Assembly: GCF_001476815.1 (NCBI RefSeq)
Contig: NZ_LDSL01000018.1
Coordinates: 1 to 64,000 of the forward strand
Reading direction: 5' to 3'
DNA length: 64,000 bases
Origin: Pseudacidovorax intermedius
GTDB lineage: Bacteria > Pseudomonadota > Gammaproteobacteria > Burkholderiales > Burkholderiaceae_C
This document shows positions 27,653 to 35,638 of this stretch, one piece after another (position 1 is the stretch's first letter; each line of letters starts with the position of its first letter). The translations under genes were made by a program, and so were the position numbers. The notes under the pieces are model-generated. The model made no database searches. It was not told the DNA's origin and saw only the letters and a list, made by a program, of their open reading frames with translations.

Positions 27653-28372
27653 ATGAGCGACCGGCCCTCCAGTCTCGCGCTTCGGCGCTTTGCCCTCTTC
27701 GACGAACTGCCGGCCGAGCGGCTGGACGCGCTGGCCGGGCGCTGCACGTGGCGCCGCGTGCCCGCCGGCCAGCCGCTGCTGCTGCGGCGCCAGCGGCGCG
27801 CCGACGTCTTCCTGGTGGTCGACGGCACGGTGCGCGTGACCACCTATGGCGCCAACGGCCGGCAGGTCACCTTCCGCGACCTCGGTGCGGGCGAGATCGT
27901 CGGCGACCTGTCGGCGCTGGACGGCCAGCCCCGTTCGGCCGACGTGGTGACGGTGGCGGACAGCCTGGTGGCCGTGCTGGAGCGTGAGGCCTTCCTGGCG
28001 ATGCTGCAGGAAGAGCCCGCCGTCGCCCTGCGCCTGATGGCGCGGCTGGCGCTGCTGGTGCGCCAGCTGTCGGAGCGGGTGATCGAGCTGAGCACGCTGG
28101 GCGTGCAGAACCGGCTGCATGCGGAACTTCTGCGCCTGGCGCGGGCCGCGACCGAGGACGCCGATGCCGCCCGGGAAGCGCGCATCGCCCCCGTGCCGCG
28201 CCACGCCGAGCTGGCCAGCCGCATCAGCACCAACCGCGAACAGGTCACGCGCGAGCTCAATGCGCTGGTGCGCGCCGGGCTGCTGCGCAAGGAGGCCGAT
28301 GCGCTGGTCGTCACCGACCTCGCCCGGCTGGCGCGCCTGGTGGCCGAGGTGATGGGCGACGGGGAGCGCTGA
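27653..28372 (+). CDS. Crp/Fnr-family transcriptional regulator with intact cNMP pocket
   Basis: A 239-residue regulator. The N-terminal cyclic-nucleotide domain has GEIVGDLSALDGQPRSADV (Gly80, Glu81, Arg94, Ser95), the phosphate-binding cassette of true cNMP-binding proteins. There is no N-terminal Cys cluster, so it is not an FNR-type Fe-S sensor. The C-terminal winged helix has its recognition region at about 183-206 (HAELASRISTNREQVTREL). It is divergent from the CyaC-like cyclase gene with 26 bases between start codons. A cyclase-receptor pair is the natural inference. Confidence 0.9.
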   Translation: MSDRPSSLALRRFALFDELPAERLDALAGRCTWRRVPAGQPLLLRRQRRADVFLVVDGTVRVTTYGANGRQVTFRDLGAGEIVGDLSALDGQPRSADVVTVADSLVAVLEREAFLAMLQEEPAVALRLMARLALLVRQLSERVIELSTLGVQNRLHAELLRLARAATEDADAAREARIAPVPRHAELASRISTNREQVTRELNALVRAGLLRKEADALVVTDLARLARLVAEVMGDGER

Positions 28373-28416
28373 GCGCGGCGCCGCGCGCCCCTTGAGCGCG
28401 GCGGCCTCCAGGACGC

Positions 28417-28854
28417 TCAGTTCAGCCCGCGCTGCGGCCCGGCCAGCGCGAAGCGGCCAGCGCCCATCAGCATCACGGCGAGCGCGCCGAACAGGTACAG
28501 GCCCTGCAGTTCCAGCGCCCAGCCGCCCTGGCTGGTCATGGCGAAGAACTGGCTGGTGTGCACCAGCAGCAGCGCGACGATCATGTTGATCACCACCACG
28601 CCGGCGGCGGCGCGCGTCCACAGGCCCAGGATCATGAGCACCGGCGCCAGCACCTCGCCCACGTAGACCAGGTAGCCGATGGCGCCCGGCAGGCCATGGG
28701 CGGCCAGCATCTTGACGATGAAGCCGGGGCCCGTGCCCAGCTTGGAGAGGCCGTGCAGCAGCACCAGCAGGCCGACCGCGAGGCGCAGCACCAGCTTGCC
28801 GGCATCGTTCTGGCGCGGCCACACGAGGCCGTTTTCGTTGGCAGCGGCGGTCAT
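28417..28854 (-). CDS. DoxX family membrane protein
   Basis: A 145-residue protein with four predicted membrane helices (LRLAVGLLVLLHGLSKL, then GEVLAPVLMILGL, AAGVVVINMIVALLLVH and LYLFGALAVML). HGLSKL and the overall pattern place it in the DoxX family, often linked to redox or thiol stress; no catalytic residues are known. The start lies 8 bases after the stop of the DUF4148 gene, so the two likely form an operon. Confidence 0.85.
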   Translation of the reverse strand: MTAAANENGLVWPRQNDAGKLVLRLAVGLLVLLHGLSKLGTGPGFIVKMLAAHGLPGAIGYLVYVGEVLAPVLMILGLWTRAAAGVVVINMIVALLLVHTSQFFAMTSQGGWALELQGLYLFGALAVMLMGAGRFALAGPQRGLN

Positions 28855-28862
28855 GGCGGACC

Positions 28863-29246
28863 TCACAGGGCGGGCTGCTGCCCGGCAGCGGCCTGTTGGG
28901 GCTGGGCCGTCGTCTGCAGGCGGGCCGGCAGGCGGCTGTCGACGAAGGCGCGCGGGTCCAGGTTCTGGTTGGGCGCGTGGGCGGCGGCCACGGCCTCGGC
29001 CTGCACCTGGGCGCGGCTGCGCTCGCCCACCACCAGGCTGGGCTGGCCGAAGCTGCTGGCCTCGCCGATGGCCGCCAGTTCGCCACCGCGCTGGGCAGCG
29101 GCCAGGTCCTGCTGCACCTGGGCGCGCGACAGCGTGCCGTGGAAGGCGGTGCGGTTCTGCTGGATGTAGTCGGCCTGGGTTTCGGCGGCGGCGGTGCCGG
29201 CGACGGCGGCAAGCAGTGCGGCGATCAGGGCGGTCTTGGTGTTCAT
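28863..29246 (-). CDS. DUF4148 domain-containing exported protein
   Basis: A 127-residue periplasmic protein. The signal peptide MNTKTALIAALLAAVAGTAAA is followed by a region of the DUF4148 type (SRAQVQQDLAAAQRGGEL). The second half is Ala/Gln-rich. Burkholderiales encode many such small proteins and their function is unknown. Upstream of doxX on the same strand. Confidence 0.78.
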   Translation of the reverse strand: MNTKTALIAALLAAVAGTAAAETQADYIQQNRTAFHGTLSRAQVQQDLAAAQRGGELAAIGEASSFGQPSLVVGERSRAQVQAEAVAAAHAPNQNLDPRAFVDSRLPARLQTTAQPQQAAAGQQPAL

Positions 29247-29526
29247 GGCGCAATCCTTGGGACGTTGAGGTTCGGAAGTTCGACCGCCGCGCCCGGGGCG
29301 TCGGCGAATCGATGGAAGGAGTCTCTCGCCGCGGCGTCCGCGCGGCAGTGCGTTTGCGCACACCCGGAAGCAGGTCGCGCCCTCAGGTTGTCCCGGATTT
29401 CTGTGGATAAGCCTGGGCATATGTCGGGGAGGACGACGCCAAGTGACGTTCCTGCGGGCCATCCGGGTGGATTGCCTGTTTGGCAGGCAACGTGCCGCCG
29501 ATCGGGACAGGCGGCCGGACGCGGAC
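29247..29526. other. Intergenic region with a single DnaA-box match
   Basis: No gene is visible. The only notable site is TGTGGATAA at 29402-29410, the exact complement of the consensus DnaA box TTATCCACA. No other box, AT-rich unwinding element or dnaA/dnaN gene is nearby, so it is not an origin. Confidence 0.5.
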
Positions 29527-29563
29527 GAAAAAAAGCCTCCGGCAGGAACTGCGCGGAGGCTTT
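29527..29563 (-). terminator. Rho-independent terminator after tRNA-Thr
   Basis: On the minus strand, stem AAAGCCTCC/GGAGGCTTT is followed by seven T. It starts 33 bases after the tRNA 3' end and so closes the tRNA transcript. Confidence 0.85.
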
Positions 29564-29596
29564 GGGCAGGGCGGGCTGGCCGCCAGGCCTGGAGAT

Positions 29597-29671
29597 GGTG
29601 CCGCTTGTCGGAATCGAACTGACGACCTACCGCTTACAAGGCGGGTGCTCTACCAACTGAGCTAAAGCGGC
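29597..29671 (-). tRNA. tRNA-Thr (anticodon TGT)
   Basis: The minus strand folds as a complete cloverleaf: acceptor stem GCCGCTT/AAGCGGC, D-loop AGCTCAGTTGGTAGAGC, anticodon stem with loop CTTGTAA (anticodon TGT, reading ACA), and T-arm loop TTCGATT. Discriminator A and an encoded CCA are at 29597-29600. It lies upstream of the terminator and downstream of sspB on the same strand. Confidence 0.95.
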
Positions 29672-29705
29672 GAAGCGGGCGATTCTAGCGAAGGGGCCCC
29701 GTGCG

Positions 29706-30224
29706 CTATTTCACGCGCTTGAGCGCAGGCCGACCGCCCTGCGGCGGGCGCGGCGGCTCGTCGTCGGGCGTGGCGGCTGGCGTCGCGACGCTGGGCTCGG
29801 GCTCGCCGCCCTCGCCCACCAGGTGCATGCCCGCGCGCGGCTCGGGCACCGGCTGGCTGGCCACCGGGCCGGCGGCATCGCCGGCGTCCGGTGCACCGGC
29901 CTCCAGCGGCGGGAAGGCCATGCCCTGGCCGTTCTCGCGCGCATAGATGGCCACGACCCGGCCGATGGGCACGGCGATGTCGCGCGCCGTGCCGGCGAAC
30001 CGGGCCTTGAACTGGATGAAGTCGTTGCCGATCTTCAGCGCACTGGTCGCGTCGTAGCTGATGTTCAGCACGATCTCGCCGTTCTTGACGTACTCGCGCG
30101 GCACCTGCACCGTGTCGTCCACGAGAACGGCGATGTAGGGCGTGAAACCGTGGTCGGTGCACCACTCGTACAGGGCACGCAGCAGGTACGGCCGCAGCGA
30201 GGTGGATTCGAGGGCACTGATCAT
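29706..30224 (-). CDS. sspB: ClpXP protease specificity-enhancing factor SspB
   Basis: A 172-residue adaptor that binds ssrA-tagged proteins and hands them to ClpXP. The folded domain (residues about 8-110) shows RPYLLRALYEWCTDHGFTPY, LNISYDATSAL and FAGTARDI. A long disordered tail rich in Pro, Gly and Ala follows, ending GGRPALKRVK, which is the ClpX-binding motif (XB). Directly downstream of sspA as in E. coli. Confidence 0.95.
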   Translation of the reverse strand: MISALESTSLRPYLLRALYEWCTDHGFTPYIAVLVDDTVQVPREYVKNGEIVLNISYDATSALKIGNDFIQFKARFAGTARDIAVPIGRVVAIYARENGQGMAFPPLEAGAPDAGDAAGPVASQPVPEPRAGMHLVGEGGEPEPSVATPAATPDDEPPRPPQGGRPALKRVK

Positions 30225-30262
30225 GGAGGAATGAGGCGTCTTTCTTCCGGACGGCCGCGCAA

Positions 30263-30874
30263 TTACTTGCGCATCACCTTCTCGGAGGGCGTCAGCGCCT
30301 CGATGTAGGCGGGGCGCGAGAAGATGCGCTCGGCGTACTTCAGCAGCGGCGCGGCGTTCTTGCTCAGGTCGATGCCGTAGTAGTCCAGGCGCCACAGCAG
30401 CGGGGCGATGGCCACGTCCAGCATGGAGAAGTTCTCGCCCAGCATGTACTTGTTCTTGAGGAACACGGGCGCGAGCTGCGTCAGGCGGTCGCGGATGTGC
30501 GAGCGGGCCTTCTCGATGGCCTTGTCGTTGCCCTTGGCGCTGCGGTTCTCGAGCGTGGAGACGTGGACGAACAGTTCCTTCTCGAAATTGAGCAGGAACA
30601 GACGCACGCGGGCGCGGTCGACCGGGTCGCCGGGCATCAGCTGCGGATGCGGGAAGCGCTCGTCGATGTACTCGTTGATGATGTTGGATTCGTACAGGAT
30701 CAGGTCGCGCTCGACCAGGATCGGCACTTGCCCGTACGGGTTCATCACGCTGATGTCCTCGGGCTTGTTGTAGAGGTCGACGTCACGGATCTCGAAGTCC
30801 ATGCCCTTTTCGAACAGCACGAAGCGGCAGCGATGGGAGAAGGGGCAGGTCGTTCCGGAATACAGCACCATCAT
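30263..30874 (-). CDS. sspA: Stringent starvation protein A
   Basis: A 203-residue glutathione-transferase-fold protein that binds RNA polymerase rather than glutathione. N-terminal thioredoxin-like domain (MVLYSGTTCPFSHRCRF, NPYGQVPILVERDL) and helical C-terminal domain are complete. Two adjacent ATGs (30874 and 30871) are possible starts. It lies downstream of petABC behind a strong terminator and forms a pair with sspB. Confidence 0.95.
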   Translation of the reverse strand: MMVLYSGTTCPFSHRCRFVLFEKGMDFEIRDVDLYNKPEDISVMNPYGQVPILVERDLILYESNIINEYIDERFPHPQLMPGDPVDRARVRLFLLNFEKELFVHVSTLENRSAKGNDKAIEKARSHIRDRLTQLAPVFLKNKYMLGENFSMLDVAIAPLLWRLDYYGIDLSKNAAPLLKYAERIFSRPAYIEALTPSEKVMRK

Positions 30875-30887
30875 GGCGAAAGGCTCC

Positions 30888-30928
30888 AAAAAATCAAAAA
30901 AGAGTGGGCCGCTGGCGCAGCCCACTCT
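30888..30928 (-). terminator. Rho-independent terminator after petC
   Basis: On the minus strand, stem AGAGTGGGC/GCCCACTCT with a ten-base loop, followed by TTTTTTGATTTTTT. It ends the petABC transcript just before sspA. Confidence 0.9.
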
Positions 30929-30976
30929 GTCGGTCCACGCGCCCGGCAGGCCCGGGCAGCGCCGTCGGCGTTCCCG

Positions 30977-31732
30977 CTACTTCACGTCCTTCCAGAACGC
31001 GGCATTGAGACGCCAGGCGAAGACCAGCGACACCACGAGGAAGAGCAACACCCACACCCCCACGCGCACGCGCGTGTTCTGCGCGGGCTCTGCCATCCAC
31101 TGCAGGTAGTTGACCAGGTCGCCGACGGCCTGGTCGAACTGCAGCGGCGTCATCTTGCCCGGCTTGACCTGCTCCCAGCCCTTGAGGACCTCGGTCTCGT
31201 GACCGTGCTGCTCCACCTTGTCGTAGACCGGGCGGCGCTCGCCTTGCAGTTCCCAGAGCACGTTGGGCATGCCCACGCTCGGAAAAGCCAGGTTATTCCA
31301 GCCGGTCGCCTTGGTGTCGTCGCGGTAGTAGGTGCGCAGATAGGTGTAGAGGTAATCGGCACCGGTGCCATTGTGACCGGCGCGCGAACGCGCCACCAAG
31401 GTGAGGTCGGGCGGGTTGCCGCCGAACCATTCCTTGGCCTGTCGGGCATCGATGTTGGCCTTCATCGTGTCACCCACCTTTTCGGTGGTGAACAGCAGAT
31501 TGTCCTTGATCTGCTGCTCGGTCAGGCCGATGTCCTGCAGGCGGTTGTAGCGCATGAAGGCGGCCGAGTGGCAATTGAGGCAGTAATTGACGAACAGCTT
31601 GGCACCGTTCTGCAGCGACGCCAGGTCGTTGGTGCGCCCCGGCGCCTTGTCCCAGGCGATGCCGCCTTCGGCCGCCAGGGCGCCCGTGGCGACGCCCAGC
31701 GCCATCATCAACGTGAGGATCAGTTTCTTCAT
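30977..31732 (-). CDS. petC: Cytochrome c1, bc1 complex
   Basis: A 251-residue periplasmic heme protein of the ubiquinol:cytochrome c oxidoreductase. Signal peptide MKKLILTLMMALGVATGALA, heme motif CLNCH (near residue 51), a methionine axial ligand region (FPSVGMPNVLW) and a C-terminal membrane anchor (VGVWVLLFLVVSLVFAW) are visible. Third gene of the petABC operon. Confidence 0.97.
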   Translation of the reverse strand: MKKLILTLMMALGVATGALAAEGGIAWDKAPGRTNDLASLQNGAKLFVNYCLNCHSAAFMRYNRLQDIGLTEQQIKDNLLFTTEKVGDTMKANIDARQAKEWFGGNPPDLTLVARSRAGHNGTGADYLYTYLRTYYRDDTKATGWNNLAFPSVGMPNVLWELQGERRPVYDKVEQHGHETEVLKGWEQVKPGKMTPLQFDQAVGDLVNYLQWMAEPAQNTRVRVGVWVLLFLVVSLVFAWRLNAAFWKDVK

Positions 31733-31755
31733 GGGGATGCTTCTCCGGCGCTCGT

Positions 31756-33159
31756 TCAGTGCGCGGCGTAGGTCACGCGGTCGGGCACGGGCTTGAATTC
31801 GCCCAGGCGGGTCCACCACGGCATGAGCAGGAAGAAGCCGAAATAGAACAGGGTGCCCACCTGCGACACGCGCTCGCCGAGGGGCGACGGCGGCTGCACG
31901 CCCAGGTAGGCCAGCACCACGAAGACCACCACGAAGACGCCGTAGAGGTACTTGTGCCAGGAAGGCCGGTAGCGGATCGACTTGACCGGGCTCTTGTCCA
32001 GCCAGGGCAGGAAGAACAGGATGATCACGGCGCCGCCCATCACGACCACGCCCCAGAACTTGGCATCGATCGACAGCATCATCGCGCAGGCCAGGACGGC
32101 CGCCACGACGATGGCGATCTTGGCGATGCGCGCCAGGCGCGTCTTCCAGACACCGAACACGGCAGCGCCGACGACGCAGGCGATCAGCGCATACATCATC
32201 TCGCTGGTGATGGCGCGCAGCATCGAATAGAAGGGCGTGAAGTACCAGACCGGCGCGATGTGGTTGGGCGTCTTGAGCGGGTCGGCCGGGATGAAGTTGT
32301 TGTACTCCAGGAAGTAGCCGCCCATCTCCGGCGCGAAGAAGATCACCGCCGTGAACACGATCAGGAACATCACGACCGCGAAGATGTCGTGCACCGTGTA
32401 GTACGGGTGGAAGGGAATGCCGTCCAGCGGCCGGCCCTGCGCGTCCTTGTTGGCCTTGATCTCGATGCCGTCGGGGTTGTTGGAGCCCACGTCGTGCAGC
32501 GCCAGCAGGTGCGCCACCACCAGGCCCAGCAGCACCAGCGGCACGGCGATCACGTGGAAGCTGAAGAAGCGGTTGAGCGTGGCGTCGCTCACCACGTAGT
32601 CGCCGCGGATCAGCAGCGCCAGGTCGGGGCCGATGAAGGGAATGGCGGAGAACAGGTTCACGATCACCTGCGCGCCCCAGTAGGACATCTGGCCCCAGGG
32701 CAGCAGGTAGCCCATGAAGGCCTCGGCCATCAGGCACAGGAAGATGGCGCAGCCGAAGATCCAGACCAGCTCGCGCGGCTTGCGGTAGCTGCCGTAGAGC
32801 AGGCCGCGGAACATGTGCAGGTACACCACCACGAAGAAGGCCGAGGCGCCGGTGGAGTGCATGTAGCGGATCAACCAGCCCCAGGGCACGTCGCGCATGA
32901 TGTACTCGACCGAGGCGAAGGCCTGGGTGGCATCCGGCTTGTAGTGCATCACCAGGAAGATGCCGGTGACGATCTGGATGACCAGCACCAGCAGCGCCAG
33001 CGAGCCGAAGATGTACCAGAAGTTGAAGTTCTTCGGCGCGTAGTACTCCGACATGTGGACGCGGTAGGCGTCGAAAGCCGTCGGAAAGCGGTTGTGCAGC
33101 CAGTTGCCCAGCTTGGCGCCGGCGGGCGCGTTGGGCGAGATGTCCTTGAAGTCGGCCAT
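31756..33159 (-). CDS. petB: Cytochrome b, bc1 complex
   Basis: A 467-residue integral membrane subunit with two b-type hemes and the Qo and Qi quinone sites. Eight or more helices are visible; PEF-loop equivalent FFAPEMGG is PEM rather than PEW(Y), and heme-ligand histidines are in TM2 (IRYMHSTGAS) and TM4 (FFSFHVIAVPL). Longer C-terminus than mitochondrial forms, typical of proteobacteria. Lies 16 bases downstream of petA. Confidence 0.97.
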   Translation of the reverse strand: MADFKDISPNAPAGAKLGNWLHNRFPTAFDAYRVHMSEYYAPKNFNFWYIFGSLALLVLVIQIVTGIFLVMHYKPDATQAFASVEYIMRDVPWGWLIRYMHSTGASAFFVVVYLHMFRGLLYGSYRKPRELVWIFGCAIFLCLMAEAFMGYLLPWGQMSYWGAQVIVNLFSAIPFIGPDLALLIRGDYVVSDATLNRFFSFHVIAVPLVLLGLVVAHLLALHDVGSNNPDGIEIKANKDAQGRPLDGIPFHPYYTVHDIFAVVMFLIVFTAVIFFAPEMGGYFLEYNNFIPADPLKTPNHIAPVWYFTPFYSMLRAITSEMMYALIACVVGAAVFGVWKTRLARIAKIAIVVAAVLACAMMLSIDAKFWGVVVMGGAVIILFFLPWLDKSPVKSIRYRPSWHKYLYGVFVVVFVVLAYLGVQPPSPLGERVSQVGTLFYFGFFLLMPWWTRLGEFKPVPDRVTYAAH

Positions 33160-33175
33160 GGGTGTCTCCTCCCGC

Positions 33176-33796
33176 TCAGGCGTTGCCGGTGCCGTCTTCG
33201 CCGATCAACAGGCGCGTGTCCGACAGGTACTTGTGCGGAGGAACGGGCAGGTTGTCGGGGGCGGGCTTGTTCTTGAACACGCGGCCGGCCAGGTCGAAGG
33301 TCGAGCCGTGGCAGGGGCAGAGGAAGCCGCCCTGCCAGTCGTCGGGCAGCGAGGGCTGGGGGCCGGCCTGCAGCTTGTCGGTGGGCGAGCAGCCCAGGTG
33401 GGTGCAGATGCCCACGACCACCAGCACCTCGGGCTTGATCGAGCGGTTCTCATTCTGCGCGTACTTGGGCGTGAATTCAGAAGGGTTGCGCTTGGACTCC
33501 GGATCGGCGAGCTGCGGGTCCAGCTTGGGCAGCTCGGCGATCTGCGCCGGCGATCGCTTGAGGATCCACACCGGCTTGCCGCGCCATTCGACGGTGATCT
33601 TCTCGCCGACCTGCAGGCCGCCGATGTCGACCTCGACCGGCGCGCCGGCGGCCTTGGCCTTTTCCGACGGCTGGAAGGTGCTGACGAAGGGAATCGCCGT
33701 GGCCACCCCACCCACCGCGCCGGCACAGCCGGATGCGATCAGCCAAGTCCGCTTGCTGGCGTCGACCCGCTTCGGGCCGACCGGAATGTCACTCAT
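33176..33796 (-). CDS. petA: Rieske iron-sulfur subunit, bc1 complex
   Basis: A 206-residue subunit carrying the high-potential [2Fe-2S] cluster. Ligand boxes CTHLGC and CPCHGSTFD are complete. The N-terminal segment SKRTWLIASGCAGAVGG resembles a Tat signal anchor with KR in place of RR, as often seen in betaproteobacterial Rieske proteins; tatABC is also in this window. First gene of petABC. Confidence 0.97.
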   Translation of the reverse strand: MSDIPVGPKRVDASKRTWLIASGCAGAVGGVATAIPFVSTFQPSEKAKAAGAPVEVDIGGLQVGEKITVEWRGKPVWILKRSPAQIAELPKLDPQLADPESKRNPSEFTPKYAQNENRSIKPEVLVVVGICTHLGCSPTDKLQAGPQPSLPDDWQGGFLCPCHGSTFDLAGRVFKNKPAPDNLPVPPHKYLSDTRLLIGEDGTGNA

Positions 33797-33970
33797 GGGG
33801 GGCTTCCTCGATGTACTTGTGGTGGCTGAGCCGGGTCAACAAACAATTTTAACGGAGGGGTTTTGTCGGCTTCAATTTGGGACAGACCCGATATACAGGG
33901 CGGCCAGGCCCGCCGGCGTGCGGTCCGGAGGCCGTGTTCGACCGCCGCCCGCGACGTGCGGACGACACCG

Positions 33971-34041
33971 TGGAACGGCCTTCCTGCTCCCTATACTTCC
34001 TGCGCCAATTGTTAAGGCGCATGGGACAGGAGAAACAATTC
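33971..34041 (+). promoter_or_regulatory. mscL promoter and leader hairpin enclosing the ribosome-binding site
   Basis: A -10-like TATACT is at 33993-33998 with TGGAAC at 33971-33976 (16-base gap) as a weak -35. Transcription would begin near 34005. There the leader opens with AATTGTT (34007-34013), exactly complementary to AACAATT (34034-34040) just before the mscL ATG. The loop contains the ribosome-binding site AGGAGA (34028-34033). The pairing is seen directly; regulation is inference. Confidence 0.4.
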
Positions 34042-34476
34042 ATGAGCTTCTTCAGCGAATTCCGCGAGTTCGCGGTCAAGGGCAACGTGGTCGACCTCGC
34101 CGTCGGCGTGATCATCGGCGGGGCCTTCGGCAAGATCGTCGACTCGCTGGTGGGCGACGTGATCATGCCGCTGGTGGGCCTGGTGTTCGGACGGCTCGAC
34201 TTCTCGAACCTGTACGTGGTGCTCGGCACGATACCCGCCGGCGTGCCCAATACCTTGGCCGATCTCAAGAAAGCCGGCGTCGCCGTGCTGGCCTACGGCA
34301 ATTTCCTGACCATCGTCGTGAACTTCCTGATCCTGGCCTTCGTGATCTTCCTGATGGTCAAGCAGATCAACCGGCTGCGCCGCGAGAAGGCCGAGCCGCA
34401 GGCGGCCGCCCCTGCCGCGCCGCCGGAAGACATCGTGCTGCTGCGCGAGATCCGCGACAGCCTGGCGCGCCGCTGA
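34042..34476 (+). CDS. mscL: Large-conductance mechanosensitive channel MscL
   Basis: A 144-residue homopentameric channel that opens at high membrane tension to release solutes on osmotic downshock. Family pattern [31 protein letters not shown], second helix [20 protein letters not shown] and a charged C-terminal helix are present. Start ATG 34042 follows AGGAGA; an upstream ATG (34021) would add non-family residues. Confidence 0.97.
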   Translation: MSFFSEFREFAVKGNVVDLAVGVIIGGAFGKIVDSLVGDVIMPLVGLVFGRLDFSNLYVVLGTIPAGVPNTLADLKKAGVAVLAYGNFLTIVVNFLILAFVIFLMVKQINRLRREKAEPQAAAPAAPPEDIVLLREIRDSLARR

Positions 34477-34572
34477 GCGGGCGCTGCCGGCGGGCATGAA
34501 GGCGCCGCCGGGCGCAGCGTGCCGGTCGGTCGCCGGCCGCCCTGAGAACGGCCGGCCCCCGCCGCTGGCGTT

Positions 34573-35628
34573 TCAATTCCCCGCCAGGCTGCGCGCCATG
34601 CGCACGGCGGCGATCAGGCTGTCGGCCTTGGCGATGCCCTGGCCGGCGATGTCGAAGGCCGTGCCGTGGTCCGGGCTGGTGCGCACGAAGGGCAGGCCCA
34701 ACGTCACGTTGACGCCGGTTTCCACGCCCAGGTACTTCACCGGAATCAGGCCCTGGTCGTGGTACATCGCGACCACAACGTCGAATTCGCCGGCCGTCCG
34801 GCCTGGCAGGCGTCGGGCCCGCATGAAGACCGTGTCCGGCGCATAGGGCCCCGAGGCGTCGATGCCTTCGGCCCGCGCATCGGCCACGGCGGGCGCGATG
34901 AGGTCGATCTCCTCGCGGCCGAAAAGGCCACCCTCCCCCGCATGCGGATTGAGCCCCGCCACCGCGATGCGCGGCGCACGGCCAAGCATGCGCGCGAGCG
35001 AGGCATGCGTGATGCGCAGCGTCTGCAGCACGCCCGCACGGCTCAGGCGGTCGATGGCCTCGCGCAGCGAGACATGGATGCTGACCAGAACGGTGCGCAG
35101 TTCGTCGTTGGCCAGCATCATGCGCACCGGCACGTCGTCGATGCTGCAGCCCTGGAAGGCGGCCGCCTCGGCCTGCAGCAGTTCGGTGTGGCCGGGAAAG
35201 CCGTAGCCGGCGGCGGACAACGCCTCCTTGTGCAGCGGCGCCGTCACCATGGCGGCGATTTCACCGCGCAATGCCGCGCGGGCCGCCCATTCGACGGCGG
35301 TGCCGGCGCTGCGTCCGGCCCCGGCACTGATGCGGCCGTAGTCGGGCGGCACCAACGGCTCGCCCACCTGCAGCACGGGCATGCAGCGCGGCGGCACCTG
35401 CTGCACGTCCGCCGGCTGCGCGATCTGCGCGACAGGCCAGGCGATGCCGCCCGGTCCCGCGACGAGTTGCGAGGCCCGTCGCATGACGGCGACGTCGCCT
35501 GCGACAAAAGCACCCCGCAGGGCGTCGGGCGCCTCATGCCAGGCCCGCACGACGATCTCCGGCCCGATGCCGGCCGGGTCGCCCTGCGTGATGGCAAAAA
35601 GGGAATGGGCGGCGGAGGATGCGTCCAT
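34573..35628 (-). CDS. pdxA: 4-hydroxythreonine-4-phosphate dehydrogenase
   Basis: A 351-residue metal- and NAD(P)-dependent enzyme of pyridoxal-5'-phosphate synthesis. Motifs ITQGDPAGIGPEI, TAPLHKEAL, GHTELL, AGLNPHAGEGG and AMYHDQGLIPVKYL are complete. GAAGGGAT gives the best spacing to the ATG at 35628; another ATG two codons upstream is possible. The Nif3-like gene is 10 bases upstream on the same strand. Confidence 0.96.
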   Translation of the reverse strand: MDASSAAHSLFAITQGDPAGIGPEIVVRAWHEAPDALRGAFVAGDVAVMRRASQLVAGPGGIAWPVAQIAQPADVQQVPPRCMPVLQVGEPLVPPDYGRISAGAGRSAGTAVEWAARAALRGEIAAMVTAPLHKEALSAAGYGFPGHTELLQAEAAAFQGCSIDDVPVRMMLANDELRTVLVSIHVSLREAIDRLSRAGVLQTLRITHASLARMLGRAPRIAVAGLNPHAGEGGLFGREEIDLIAPAVADARAEGIDASGPYAPDTVFMRARRLPGRTAGEFDVVVAMYHDQGLIPVKYLGVETGVNVTLGLPFVRTSPDHGTAFDIAGQGIAKADSLIAAVRMARSLAGN

Positions 35629-35638
35629 GACCATCCCT

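Noticed and set aside
29402-29410. Origin of replication
   Set aside because: Only one DnaA box, no AT-rich region, and no dnaA, dnaN or gidA nearby.
29597-29671. Prophage or island attachment at tRNA-Thr
   Set aside because: Both sides are core genes (sspB and the DUF4148/doxX pair); no integrase and no repeated tRNA 3' end were seen in the window.
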